Shown here piece after piece: positions 24,186 through 32,123 of a DNA stretch of 64,000 nt. Where the stretch lies: positions 62,001-126,000 of the forward strand of contig NZ_JARZAI010000021.1 in assembly GCF_029893355.1 (NCBI RefSeq). Direction: 5' to 3'. The notes beneath the pieces were generated by a model that ran no database searches, was not told the origin of the DNA, and saw only the letters and a list, made by a program, of their open reading frames with translations. Every line of letters starts with the position of its first letter. Position 1 is the first letter of the stretch. Both the position numbers and the translations under genes were made by a program. This DNA is from Kitasatospora sp. MAA4. GTDB taxonomy: Bacteria > Actinomycetota > Actinomycetes > Streptomycetales > Streptomycetaceae.

Positions 24186-24992
24186 GTGGCGTCGCAGCGA
24201 ACCGAATGGACCCAACTCCCGCGCGAAGCAAGGGAAGCGGTTCAGGAGCGCACCGGTCCGGTACTCAGCGCGCAGAGCGCGGAGGCCGGAGTCATGTCAG
24301 CCTTCGCCAGCATGCTGGGCACCCGATCCGGCGCCGTCTTCGTCAAGGCAACTCCGGCGGAAAGTCCTACGGCATGGGTCTACCGGCACGAAGCACGGGT
24401 GACTGCTGTCGCTCCGCAGGCGCCGCCGTTGCTCTGGCAGGCCGAGGGCGGGGGCTGGCTGCTCTACGGGTACGGCGCACTCGCGGGCAGGCATCCCAGC
24501 TTCGCCCCCGACTCCCCGGACCTGCGCCCGATCGTCCACGCGCTGACGGTCGTGTCGGGTCACCCGTGGCCGATCGAGATCAGTAAGAAGCCGCTGAGTG
24601 ACCGGCTGGCCCGGTTCGTGCCCCCTGGCGGGGAGGGAGCGTTGGATGGCAGCACACTGGCTCACACCGACGCGGGGGAGTTCAATCTCCTCGTGACCGC
24701 CTCCGGTGTCCGGCTGATCGACTGGGCCCTCTCCTGCCCAGCGCCGGAGTGGACGGACGCAGCCCTGTTGGTGCCCAGACTGATCGCTGCGGGACACACA
24801 TCCGATCAGGCGGACTTCGTCGCCCGCCACGTCCCGGCCTACCGCGACGCCGACCCGGAGCGGCTGGCCGTGTTTGCCCGGACCATCCATGCGTTCTGGG
24901 CCAGCCGGACTGCTGAGGACCCCTTGCCGCAGCGGGTGAGACTCACAGAGGCGGCCGAGCGGTGGACGCGGACGGCGCGCTTGTACGGCTAG
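24186..24992 (+). CDS. aminoglycoside phosphotransferase (APH)-like kinase
   Basis: 268 residues with the APH fold. The ATP lysine is in VFVKAT (about residue 54), the catalytic Brenner motif is HTDAGEFNLLV (H-x-D-x4-N, about 160-167) and the metal Asp is in RLIDWALSCPAPEW. The hinge is short (WLLYGYGALAG). AAGGAA precedes the GTG start at 24186. The family phosphorylates small molecules or, in some peptide pathways, Ser/Thr; classic antibiotic resistance is not supported by any neighbour. It is probably transcribed with the Cys-tailed protein gene. Its 3' end is 35 nt from the convergent carbonic anhydrase gene. Confidence 0.78.
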   Translation: MASQRTEWTQLPREAREAVQERTGPVLSAQSAEAGVMSAFASMLGTRSGAVFVKATPAESPTAWVYRHEARVTAVAPQAPPLLWQAEGGGWLLYGYGALAGRHPSFAPDSPDLRPIVHALTVVSGHPWPIEISKKPLSDRLARFVPPGGEGALDGSTLAHTDAGEFNLLVTASGVRLIDWALSCPAPEWTDAALLVPRLIAAGHTSDQADFVARHVPAYRDADPERLAVFARTIHAFWASRTAEDPLPQRVRLTEAAERWTRTARLYG

Positions 24993-25027
24993 GAAGTGCA
25001 TCTGGGCGACCGTGGCGCGCCGAGGGC

Positions 25028-25537
25028 TCAGACCTGTGTGACCGCGCCGGTCGCCACGTCGTACACGAGGCCGGTCAGCCGCAGGCCGGCGGGGATGGAC
25101 GGGGCGCTGCGCAGGAGTTCGAGGTCCGCCTGCACCGCGGCGACCGGGTCGGTGAGGTGCTTGGCGGCGAGTTCGTCCTCGGCGATGCCGAAGATCCGAG
25201 CAGCGAGGGCGGTGTGCTCGGGGGCTGCCAGGCGCGAGGTGCCGCAGTCGGTGTGGTGCATCACGATGATCTCGACGTCCAGGGCCAGGTTCTCGACCAT
25301 GGCCACGGTGGCGAGAGTGGTGAGCGTCCGCAGCACGTCCGGCGTGACCCGGCCGCCCTCGTTGCGGATCACCACGGCCTCGTCGAGCCGCAGGCCCAAC
25401 ACGTGGGCGGGGTCGGCGCGGTGGTCGCAGCAGGTGATCAGCACCGTCTGGAGCGACGGCACCAGGGACGAGGCGCGGCCGGGGTGGCCGGCTGCGTGGG
25501 TCCTGTTTCGCTGCAGCAGGTCTGCGATGACGGTCAT
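25028..25537 (-). CDS. beta-class carbonic anhydrase
   Basis: 169 residues. The zinc site is C-x-D-x-R at residues 36-40 (ITCCDHRAD) with the second part in MHHTDCGTS (His and Cys three apart). The Asp-Arg pair is the usual dyad next to the zinc. Length fits the short actinobacterial beta class. It interconverts carbon dioxide and bicarbonate in the cytoplasm. GGAG lies just before the ATG. Divergent from the GlxA-type regulator across 122 nt. Confidence 0.9.
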   Translation of the reverse strand: MTVIADLLQRNRTHAAGHPGRASSLVPSLQTVLITCCDHRADPAHVLGLRLDEAVVIRNEGGRVTPDVLRTLTTLATVAMVENLALDVEIIVMHHTDCGTSRLAAPEHTALAARIFGIAEDELAAKHLTDPVAAVQADLELLRSAPSIPAGLRLTGLVYDVATGAVTQV

Positions 25538-25647
25538 GGGTGGTCTCCTCCTGTGCTGGGCCGGCGAGTGGCGCGCCGACCTCCGAAGAAGATCGTCGCT
25601 CGGTGACCACAGCCGTGCCGAGAGGCGGGATCGCCCCCTTCGAGGGG

Positions 25648-25653
25648 TAATCT
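25648..25653 (+). promoter_or_regulatory. -10 element of a leaderless glxA-type gene
   Basis: TAATCT (TANNNT type) ends 6 nt before the ATG at 25660. There is no ribosome site at the usual distance, which supports a leaderless mRNA. Confidence 0.6.
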
Positions 25654-25659
25654 CGCCAC

Positions 25660-26703
25660 ATGAACACGTATCGGGTCGGCGTGCTGGCCTTCGACGGGTG
25701 CTTCGCCTCGGAGGTGTTCGGCTTCGCCGACCTGCTGACGGTGGCCAACCAGATCGCCGCGCACCTCCACCACGACGCGGCGCCGAGGTTCGAGGTCGCG
25801 GTCGTGGCCGCCCGCCGCCGGGTGACCGCCTCGGGCGGCGTCTCCCTCTCCGTCGGCGCCGTGCCCGACGCGCTCGACCTGCTCGTCGTGCCGGGTTTCG
25901 AACTGCTCCCGGCCCAGGACCTGGACGCCCGACTGCGGGCCCTCGGCAGGGAGGTGGAGATGATCCGCCGGGTCGCCGGACGCGCGGTGCCGATCGCGTC
26001 GATCTGCCTCGGGGCGTTCCTCCTCGGCGAGGCCGGACTGCTCGACGGGCGCCGCGCGACGACCGCCTGGCTGTTCGCGCGGGCGCTGGCCGAGCGCTAC
26101 CCGCAGGCGGCGGTGGACGGGAAGGCCCTGCTCGTGGACGACGCGGGTGTCACCACCACCGGGGCGTTCAGCACCGCCTTCGATCTCGCCATGGCGGTGA
26201 TCAGCCGCTCCGCCGGGGAGGCGGCGGAGGAGCGGGACGAGATCGCCCGGCTGACGGCCCGGGTCACCCTGGTGCCCGGTGGTCGCACCAGCCAGGCGCC
26301 CTATGTGGACGACGCGATCGCGGCGGTGACCGGTCGGCGGTTCTCCGGCGAGGTGATGCAGTGGCTCGACGCCCGGGCCCCGCAGCCCTACAACCTGTCC
26401 GAACTCGCGGCGGCCTTCCACGTGAGCACCCGGACGATGCTGCGCCGGTTCCGGACCGAGACCGGCCAGAGCCCGCTCGGCTACCTCCAGGGCGTGCGGG
26501 TCGGCCGGGCGAAGACGCTGCTGGAGAGCTCCGACCTGCGCCTGGTGGACGTCATGGCACAGGTCGGCTACCTCGACCAGGGGACGTTCCGGCGCCTCTT
26601 CGCCGCGCACACGGGTCTGAGCCCGGCCGAGTACCGCCGCCGGTTCGGCGCAGGCCGCGCCGCTCAGGAGCTCCAGGTGCGCGAGCAGAGCACCAGGCGG
26701 TAG
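25660..26703 (+). CDS. GlxA family transcriptional regulator (DJ-1/PfpI plus AraC-type HTH)
   Basis: 347 residues. The N-terminal half is a DJ-1/PfpI glutamine-amidotransferase-like domain (YRVGVLAFDGCFASEVFGFAD; PIASICLGAFLLGEAGLLDG with Cys near 114). The C-terminal 100 residues have two AraC helix-turn-helices: NLSELAAAFHVSTRTMLRRF and LVDVMAQVGYLDQGTFRRLF. Such regulators control amine, formaldehyde or quaternary ammonium metabolism, sensing unknown ligands. It appears to be leaderless. Its last 40 nt overlap the 3' end of the opposite-strand VOC gene. Confidence 0.9.
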   Translation: MNTYRVGVLAFDGCFASEVFGFADLLTVANQIAAHLHHDAAPRFEVAVVAARRRVTASGGVSLSVGAVPDALDLLVVPGFELLPAQDLDARLRALGREVEMIRRVAGRAVPIASICLGAFLLGEAGLLDGRRATTAWLFARALAERYPQAAVDGKALLVDDAGVTTTGAFSTAFDLAMAVISRSAGEAAEERDEIARLTARVTLVPGGRTSQAPYVDDAIAAVTGRRFSGEVMQWLDARAPQPYNLSELAAAFHVSTRTMLRRFRTETGQSPLGYLQGVRVGRAKTLLESSDLRLVDVMAQVGYLDQGTFRRLFAAHTGLSPAEYRRRFGAGRAAQELQVREQSTRR

Positions 26704-27065
26704 CCGTCCGGGTCGGCGACGGTCACGCCGTGCTGGTCCCAGTAGGGGTTGTGCGCGGCCACCCGGGTGCCGCCGGAGGCGAGCAGGCGGTCCGTCAACT
26801 CCTCGGTGACGGGTTCACCCAGGTAGAGCACGAAGAGGTCGTCCACCGTGGGGGCGGGGTCGAGCGGGTGGTCCGGGTCGCGGGTCAGCTCGAAGTGCCA
26901 ACTCCCGCCGGACGGGCCGACCATGAGCAGGTCGTGCTCGCCCGCCACGCGCTCGGTGGTGCGCCAGAGGATGGTCAGGCCGAGCCCGTCGACGTAGAAC
27001 CGCTCGGCGGCGGCGAGGTCGCGCGACGGGCGGGCGATGCGGACGTGCGTCGTTGAATCGATCAT
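26664..27065 (-). CDS. VOC superfamily (glyoxalase/dioxygenase-like) protein
   Basis: 133 residues with two beta-alpha-beta-beta-beta modules: THVRIARPSRDLAAAERFYVDGLGL and FVLYLGEPVTEELTDRLLASG, ending in VTVADPDGYRLVL. Candidate metal ligands are His7, Glu58 in WHFELT and the later Asp/Glu; I cannot confirm them. It is divergent from the NUDIX gene with only 41 nt between starts, and its minus-strand -10 (TAGGCT, 27073-27078) ends 7 nt from the ATG, which points to a leaderless transcript. The 3' end overlaps the GlxA-type gene. Confidence 0.83.
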   Translation of the reverse strand: MIDSTTHVRIARPSRDLAAAERFYVDGLGLTILWRTTERVAGEHDLLMVGPSGGSWHFELTRDPDHPLDPAPTVDDLFVLYLGEPVTEELTDRLLASGGTRVAAHNPYWDQHGVTVADPDGYRLVLCSRTWSS

Positions 27066-27072
27066 GACCGAG

Positions 27073-27099
27073 AGCCTAGGACAGTCGGCGGGATAGGGT
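27073..27099. promoter_or_regulatory. back-to-back leaderless promoters of VOC and NUDIX genes
   Basis: In a 41-nt gap the minus strand carries TAGGCT (27073-27078) 7 nt from the VOC ATG, and the plus strand carries TAGGGT (27094-27099) 7 nt from the NUDIX ATG. Both genes lack a ribosome site, so both are probably leaderless. The polymerases would compete for the same DNA. Confidence 0.65.
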
Positions 27100-27106
27100 C
27101 ATCGGC

Positions 27107-27613
27107 ATGCCGACTCCTCCCTTCATCACCGAGCTGCGCACGCTGATCGGAACGCGTCCGCTCTGGCTGTCCTGTGCCGTCGCCGTCGTCCTGGACGACG
27201 ACGGCCGGCTGCTGCTGGGACGTCGCACGGACACCGGGGCCTGGGCGCTGCCCGGTGGGATCATCGACCCGGCCGAGGAGCCGGCCGACGCGGCTGTCCG
27301 CGAGTGCTTCGAGGAGACCGGGGTGATCGCCGTCCCGCAGTCGCTGACCTCGGTGAGCGTCTCGCCGCTGACCACGTACGCGAACGGCGACCAGACCCGC
27401 TACCTCGAACTCACCTTCCGCTGCAAGGCGGTCGGCGGCAGGGCCCGGGTGAACGACTCGGAGTCGCTGGAGGTGGCCTGGTTCCCGCTGGACGCGCTGC
27501 CCGAGCTGGACGCGCGCGGCCTGACCCAGCTCGCTCAGGCGCTGGAGGGTGGCGGCGAGGCGGCCTTCACCTTCTCCGGGCTCGCCGAGGTGCTGCCGCC
27601 CGACGCCTCCTGA
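27107..27613 (+). CDS. NUDIX hydrolase
   Basis: 168 residues. The NUDIX box G-x5-E-x7-R-E-x2-E-E-x-G is complete: GGIIDPAEEP, then AAVRECFEETGVI, at about residues 47-70. The N-terminus (PFITELRTLIGTRPLW) matches the actinobacterial NUDIX subgroup with a leading helix. It hydrolyses a nucleoside diphosphate-linked substrate, unknown here. It appears leaderless. Its last 79 nt overlap the 3' end of the MocR-type gene on the other strand, so the C-terminal residues PPDAS are constrained by two proteins. Confidence 0.9.
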   Translation: MPTPPFITELRTLIGTRPLWLSCAVAVVLDDDGRLLLGRRTDTGAWALPGGIIDPAEEPADAAVRECFEETGVIAVPQSLTSVSVSPLTTYANGDQTRYLELTFRCKAVGGRARVNDSESLEVAWFPLDALPELDARGLTQLAQALEGGGEAAFTFSGLAEVLPPDAS

Positions 27614-29022
27614 GGCTCCAGCAGCACCCGGCACAGGGCTTCCAGCGCCGCACCGTAGCCGTGCTCCGGCGCGGCGGCGTAGCCGACGACCAGGCCGTCG
27701 GCGGCGAGCGGCGCGGCGTCCGGGTGCCGGAAGGCAGCCAGCCCGTCCAGGGCCAGGCCCTGCCGGGCAGCGGCCTCCAGCGTGCCGGGCTCGGTGCCGG
27801 GCGGCAGGCGCAGCACCGCGTGCAGACCGGCGGCGATGCCGATGGGGGCGATCTGCGGGGCGTGTTCGGCGAGCGCCGCGACCAGCCGGTCGCGGCGCCG
27901 GCGGTAGTGCTGGCGCATCCGGCGGACGTGGCGGTCGTAGTGGCCCGAGGCGATGAACTCGGCCAGGGTGAGCTGGTCGAGCACGCTCGCCCAGGCTTCC
28001 CGTTCGCCCTTGACGGCCAGCACGGCGGGGACCAGGTGCTCGGGGAGGACCATCCAGCCCAGGCGCACCGCCGGGGACAGGCTCTTGCTGACCGAGCCGA
28101 GGTACACCACCCGTTCGGGGTCCAGTCCCTGGACGGCGCCGACCGGTTCGCGGTCGTAGCGGAACTCGCCGTCGTAGTCGTCCTCGACGATCAGCCCGTC
28201 GCGGGCGCGGGCCCGGTCGACGACGGCGGCGCGCCGCTCGCGGTGCAGCGGTACGCCGGTCGGGAACTGGTGGGTGGGCGTGAGCAGCACGTTGCGCACG
28301 CCGGCCGACTCCGCCACCCGGGCGCCGAGTTCGTCCACCTCCAGCGGCACCGTGCGGACCGCGGCCGCCGCCAGGACCGAGCGGTGGAAGGGGAGCCCGT
28401 ACGCCTCGACGGCCAGCGGTCCGCGCAGCACCCCGCCGCCGAACAGCAGCCGCAGGGCGTGGGCGACGCCCGAGCAGACCACGATCCGCTCGGGTGCGGT
28501 GCGCACCCCGCGGGCGCGGGCGAGGTAGTCGGCGAGCGCGCGGCGCAGTTCGATCCGTCCCTGCGGGTCGCCGGGGCCGAACGCCTCGTTGGGCGCGGTG
28601 TTCAGCGAACGGCGGGCGGCGGCCAGCCAGGCGGCGCGCGGGAAGGAGGCGGCGTCGGGGCGGCCCTGCCGCAGGTCGTGCACGGGGGCGGCGGGTGCCA
28701 TGGGTGCAGCGGCGGAAGTCGGCGGGCTCGACTTCTGCCGCACTGCTCGCGGCGCGACGCGGGTGCCGGAGCCCTGGCGCGCGGTCAGCCAGCCCTCGGC
28801 GACCAGCTCGGCGTAGGCCTCGGCGACCGTGTTCCGGGCCAGGCCGAGGTCCGCGGCCAGTGAGCGGTAGGGCGGCAGCCGGGTGCCCGGCGCCAGCCGT
28901 CCGTCCTGGACGGCCTCGCGCAGCGCCTGGCCGAGGGCAGCACGGCGACTGCCTGCGGCGGACAGCTCCAGGTGCAGGTCGGCACCGATCCGCTGCGCCG
29001 AATTGACCCATGATTCCGCCAC
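27535..29022 (-). CDS. MocR/PdxR-type GntR regulator with aminotransferase-like domain
   Basis: 495 residues. The N-terminal 80 are a GntR winged helix (LGQALREAVQDGRLAPGTRLPP, YRSLAADLGLARNTVAEAYAEL). The rest is a fold-type I aminotransferase domain with the PLP lysine in YLGSVSKSLSP and VEDDYDGEFRYD before it. MocR proteins bind PLP or a PLP adduct and often activate a divergent gene. Here the divergent partner is a carboxymuconolactone decarboxylase/AhpD-like gene, a pairing often seen in actinobacteria. The GTG start at 29022 follows a minus-strand TAGGGT (29031-29036) by 8 nt, so it is probably leaderless. Confidence 0.9.
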   Translation of the reverse strand: MAESWVNSAQRIGADLHLELSAAGSRRAALGQALREAVQDGRLAPGTRLPPYRSLAADLGLARNTVAEAYAELVAEGWLTARQGSGTRVAPRAVRQKSSPPTSAAAPMAPAAPVHDLRQGRPDAASFPRAAWLAAARRSLNTAPNEAFGPGDPQGRIELRRALADYLARARGVRTAPERIVVCSGVAHALRLLFGGGVLRGPLAVEAYGLPFHRSVLAAAAVRTVPLEVDELGARVAESAGVRNVLLTPTHQFPTGVPLHRERRAAVVDRARARDGLIVEDDYDGEFRYDREPVGAVQGLDPERVVYLGSVSKSLSPAVRLGWMVLPEHLVPAVLAVKGEREAWASVLDQLTLAEFIASGHYDRHVRRMRQHYRRRRDRLVAALAEHAPQIAPIGIAAGLHAVLRLPPGTEPGTLEAAARQGLALDGLAAFRHPDAAPLAADGLVVGYAAAPEHGYGAALEALCRVLLEPQEASGGSTSASPEKVKAASPPPSSA

Positions 29023-29069
29023 GGGAGTGCACCCTATCCAAGGTCGGCGAGGCGCCTAGATTCATGGTC
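29023..29069. promoter_or_regulatory. divergent leaderless promoters of the mocR-type and ahpD-like genes
   Basis: The 47-nt gap contains TAGGGT on the minus strand (29031-29036), 8 nt from the regulator GTG, and TAGATT on the plus strand (29057-29062), 7 nt from the ATG at 29070. The regulator's binding site must lie here or inside the gene ends. Typical MocR direct repeats were not obvious. Confidence 0.6.
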
Positions 29070-29543
29070 ATGACGCACACCGCAGACGCTCCCCGCATCG
29101 ACTTCGCCAAGGCCGCCCCGAAGGCGTACCGGGCGCTGGTCGGCCTCGACGCCGCCGCCCGCGAGGGCCTGGACCCGGCGCTGGTCGAGCTGGTCCAGAT
29201 CCGCGCCTCCCAACTCAACGGCTGCGCCTACTGCCTGCACCTGCACACCTCCGACGCCCGCAAGGCCGGCGAGAGCGAGGAGCGGCTGCACCTGGTCGCC
29301 CTCTGGCCGGAGGCCGGGCACTTCTTCACGCCCAGGGAGCAGGCCGCGCTCGCCCTGGCCGAGGCCGTCACGCTGGTCTCGCACGGCGGCGTCCCGCAGG
29401 AGGTGTACGCCCGCGCCACCGCGCACTTCACCGAGGACGAACTCGCCGGCCTGCTGGCCGTGATCGTCACCATCAACGCCTGGAACCGGATCGCCCTCAC
29501 CTCGGCCAAGGTGGCCGGCACCGACCTCCGCCCGGGCCGCTGA
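29070..29543 (+). CDS. carboxymuconolactone decarboxylase/AhpD-like protein
   Basis: 157 residues. The signature is Q-x-R-A-S-Q-L-N-G-C-x-x-C-x-x-x-H: QIRASQLNGCAYCLHLHTSDA. The Cys pair and His match AhpD-type peroxidase-reductase chemistry, while the overall family is carboxymuconolactone decarboxylase. It probably helps reduce peroxides. The start at 29070 is chosen because the -10 TAGATT sits 7 nt upstream; ATG 29064 is alternative. Divergent from, and probably controlled by, the MocR-type regulator. Confidence 0.87.
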   Translation: MTHTADAPRIDFAKAAPKAYRALVGLDAAAREGLDPALVELVQIRASQLNGCAYCLHLHTSDARKAGESEERLHLVALWPEAGHFFTPREQAALALAEAVTLVSHGGVPQEVYARATAHFTEDELAGLLAVIVTINAWNRIALTSAKVAGTDLRPGR

Positions 29544-29565
29544 CGGACTCCGCACAATGGCTGGT

Positions 29566-29571
29566 TACCCT
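29566..29571 (+). promoter_or_regulatory. -10 element of a leaderless corA-like gene
   Basis: TACCCT ends 7 nt before the ATG at 29579, and no ribosome site is present. Confidence 0.5.
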
Positions 29572-29578
29572 GTCCCGC

Positions 29579-30553
29579 ATGGCTAGAACCAGGCTGTACC
29601 GCAGCGGCAACCTCGTGCTCGAGGACTTCCCCGTCGAGGACATCTCCGAGTACGTCTCCGACCCCTCCGCACTGGTGTGGCTGGACCTGTGCGCACCCGG
29701 TCCCGCCGACCTCGCGATGATCAGCGAGGAGTTCGGCCTGCACGAGCTGGCCGTGGAGGACGCCCGCAACGATCACCAGCGCCCCAAGCTGGACCGCTAC
29801 CGCACGCACTCCTTCCTGAGCGCGTACGCGATCGGCATCGACCAGGAGACCGGCCAGCTGACGAGCAGCGAGGTCTCGGCCTTCATCACCGACACCGCGC
29901 TGATCACCGTCCGCAAGGACGACGGCTTCGACATCGAGCAGGTGGTCGCGCGCTGGGACGACACCCCGGACCTGGTCAAGCACGGCGTCGGCTTCCTGCT
30001 GTACGGCCTGCTCGACTTCGTCGTGGACAGCCACTTCACCGCCGTCCAGGAGCTCGACGACCGGATAGAGGAGGTCGAGGACATCCTGTTCGAGGACAGC
30101 GCCAAGGAGATCGAGTCGGTCCAGCGCCGCTCCTTCGAGCTGCGCAAGAGCCTGGTACGGCTGCGCCGGGTGGTCCTGCCGATGCGCGAGGTGGTGAACA
30201 GCCTGCTCCGCCGCGACCTGCACATCGTCGGCGACCCGCTGATGCCCTACTACCAGGACATCTACGACCACGTCCTGCGGGCCACCGAGTGGACCGAGTC
30301 GCTGCGCGACATGGTCACCTCGATCATGGAGACCAACCTCACGGTCCAGGGCAACCGGATGAACCTGATCATGAAGAAGGTCACCAGCTGGGCCTCGATC
30401 ATCGCCGTCCCCACCGCCATCACCGGCTTCTACGGGCAGAACGTCCCCTACCCGGGCTTCGGCACCGAATGGGGCTTCCTGCTCTCCACGGGCCTCACCG
30501 TCGTGCTCTCCGCCGTGCTGTACGTCAGTTTCAAGCGCAAGGACTGGATCTGA
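29579..30553 (+). CDS. corA: CorA-family magnesium/divalent cation transporter
   Basis: 324 residues. A large cytoplasmic N-terminal domain of alpha/beta sandwich and long helices (EVEDILFEDSAKEIESVQRR region) precedes two C-terminal membrane helices. Between them is YGQN in place of the classical YGMN filter motif, followed by VPYPGFGTEWGF. This GQN variant occurs in an actinobacterial CorA subgroup to my knowledge. It should be a pentameric channel for Mg2+ or Co2+ in the membrane. The C-terminus ends in KRKDW, the usual basic finish. It ends 7 bp from the convergent hydrolase gene. Confidence 0.88.
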   Translation: MARTRLYRSGNLVLEDFPVEDISEYVSDPSALVWLDLCAPGPADLAMISEEFGLHELAVEDARNDHQRPKLDRYRTHSFLSAYAIGIDQETGQLTSSEVSAFITDTALITVRKDDGFDIEQVVARWDDTPDLVKHGVGFLLYGLLDFVVDSHFTAVQELDDRIEEVEDILFEDSAKEIESVQRRSFELRKSLVRLRRVVLPMREVVNSLLRRDLHIVGDPLMPYYQDIYDHVLRATEWTESLRDMVTSIMETNLTVQGNRMNLIMKKVTSWASIIAVPTAITGFYGQNVPYPGFGTEWGFLLSTGLTVVLSAVLYVSFKRKDWI

Positions 30554-30560
30554 AGCCCGG

Positions 30561-32009
30561 CTACGGCCTCAGCAGACCCCAGTACAGCGCCCACGGCACG
30601 AAGACCGCACCGGCGGTGATCAGGAGTCCCAGCCGGCACCGGGCGCCCCGGCCGAGCTCGGTGCGGTGCAGCCAGGACACCCGGGCCGTTCTCGCCGTGG
30701 CCAGGACGGTGCAGACGGCGAGGAGTTGCAGGACCAGCCAGGGGAGCGGCCGGCCCAGCACGACGGGCCCGACGAACCCGGCCGCGGTGAGCACCAGGAA
30801 GAGGAAGTAGCCCAGCCAGCCGAGCACGGTGGCCGCGCCGAACACGGCGAGCAGGCGCGCGGCGCCGCGGGTCGGCAGCGGTGTCCGCGTGGCCACGCGG
30901 ACCCTGCGGATCCGCCGCACCGCGGCCGTCAGCGGGTAGCCGAGGAAGGCGAGTGCGAACAGGACCAGCGCGCCGAGCTGCCCCCAGGGCGACTCGTACC
31001 AGGCGAGCGGGGCAAGCGCGCTGCTGACCCGGTCCTGCTGCGGCGGCGCCGCACCGGCCGGCACCGGCCGACCGTCGATCCAGGACGCGACCAGGTCGGC
31101 GCTGCCGGGCGCGAGGCCGTCGGGCCGGTCGAACCCGCCGTCGGCGGTGACGTGCAGGTCGTGCCGGGCCCCGGGAACGAACCGGATCGTCCAGTCGGTG
31201 TTGCCACCGCGCTCCAGGGCCTGCCGGACGATGCCGGAGCTCTCCACCGGCGCCGCCTCGCGGTCCAGCGTCCCCCACAACGCGAGCACCGGCTGCCGGA
31301 CCTGCTCCCAGGACGGGACGGGGTCGTAGTCGGCCTCCGGGAACAGGCCGGCGGCGACGGTCTGGCGCACGCCGGTGTTCTGCATCATCTGCCGCAGCGA
31401 CCCCGACACCCCGGCGTGCTGGAGGAACTCGCCGTAGCTCCAAGCCTGTTGCCGGGCCGGGGAGAGGCCCACCGCGCCGACGGTGACCAGGAACGACACG
31501 TCGGTGGAGCGGTCCGCCGCGAGCGCGGCCACCCAGGCGCCTTCGCTGAGCCCCCAGATCCCGGTCCGCGCCGGATCCACCCCCGGTCGGGCCCGCAGCA
31601 GGAGCACCCCCGCGAGCGCGTCGTCGGCGAGCACGGAGTAGTCCCGGTGCACCGAGGAGTACCCGGCCGTCCGCTTGTCGTAGACCAGGGTGACGATGCC
31701 TCGGCGGGCGAACGCCTCGGCCTCGGCGGCGAACTCCCCGCGGGTGACGGGTCCAGCGCCCTGGACGAGCACGACGGCCGGATGTGCGGTGCCGTCGGCG
31801 GGCGGCGCCACCACACTGCCGTGCAGGGTCACTCCCCCGTTCCCGGTGAAGGACACCTCCGTCGTGCTGAGGCCGGGAAACGACAGTGACGTGCCGCCGC
31901 CGCGCGGGACCCCGCACGAGGAGAGCGCCACCGCCAGTAACGCCGTCAGGACGGCCACCCACAGCGCTTTCCAGCGGGCGGTCTTCGAGGAACGACTGAA
32001 TCGCGTCAT
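30561..32009 (-). CDS. lipoprotein-anchored alpha/beta hydrolase with four C-terminal membrane segments
   Basis: 482 residues. The N-terminus has a basic start, a hydrophobic core and a lipobox-like LSSC (ALLAVALSSCG), so it is probably a lipoprotein. An alpha/beta hydrolase domain follows (VVLVQGAGPVTRGEF; nucleophile GLSEG; LALWGTLDRE with Asp; ARHDLH with the catalytic His). After a Pro/Ala linker, four membrane segments (from WGQLGALVLFALAFLGYPL to AGAVFVPWALYWGLL) complete the protein. This combination is unusual. The hydrolase faces outside the cell. The start at 32009 has a weak ribosome site. Substrate unknown. Confidence 0.8.
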   Translation of the reverse strand: MTRFSRSSKTARWKALWVAVLTALLAVALSSCGVPRGGGTSLSFPGLSTTEVSFTGNGGVTLHGSVVAPPADGTAHPAVVLVQGAGPVTRGEFAAEAEAFARRGIVTLVYDKRTAGYSSVHRDYSVLADDALAGVLLLRARPGVDPARTGIWGLSEGAWVAALAADRSTDVSFLVTVGAVGLSPARQQAWSYGEFLQHAGVSGSLRQMMQNTGVRQTVAAGLFPEADYDPVPSWEQVRQPVLALWGTLDREAAPVESSGIVRQALERGGNTDWTIRFVPGARHDLHVTADGGFDRPDGLAPGSADLVASWIDGRPVPAGAAPPQQDRVSSALAPLAWYESPWGQLGALVLFALAFLGYPLTAAVRRIRRVRVATRTPLPTRGAARLLAVFGAATVLGWLGYFLFLVLTAAGFVGPVVLGRPLPWLVLQLLAVCTVLATARTARVSWLHRTELGRGARCRLGLLITAGAVFVPWALYWGLLRP

Positions 32010-32109
32010 GGTCCAAGACTGGCGATCGGCGCAGCGGCGCTCCATGGTGGCGGCAGGCGTCCGCGGGCGGGGGCTGGCCCCCGTAAGCCCGGATGCGGGG
32101 GCTCGAAGA

Positions 32110-32115
32110 TAGGGT
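32110..32115 (+). promoter_or_regulatory. -10 element of a leaderless ABC ATPase gene
   Basis: TAGGGT ends 8 nt before the ATG at 32124; no ribosome site is present. Confidence 0.55.
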
Positions 32116-32123
32116 CTGCCCTC

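Noticed and set aside
24186..24992. Aminoglycoside resistance gene
   Set aside because: APH fold only; no close similarity to known resistance kinases can be claimed and no antibiotic cluster is adjacent.
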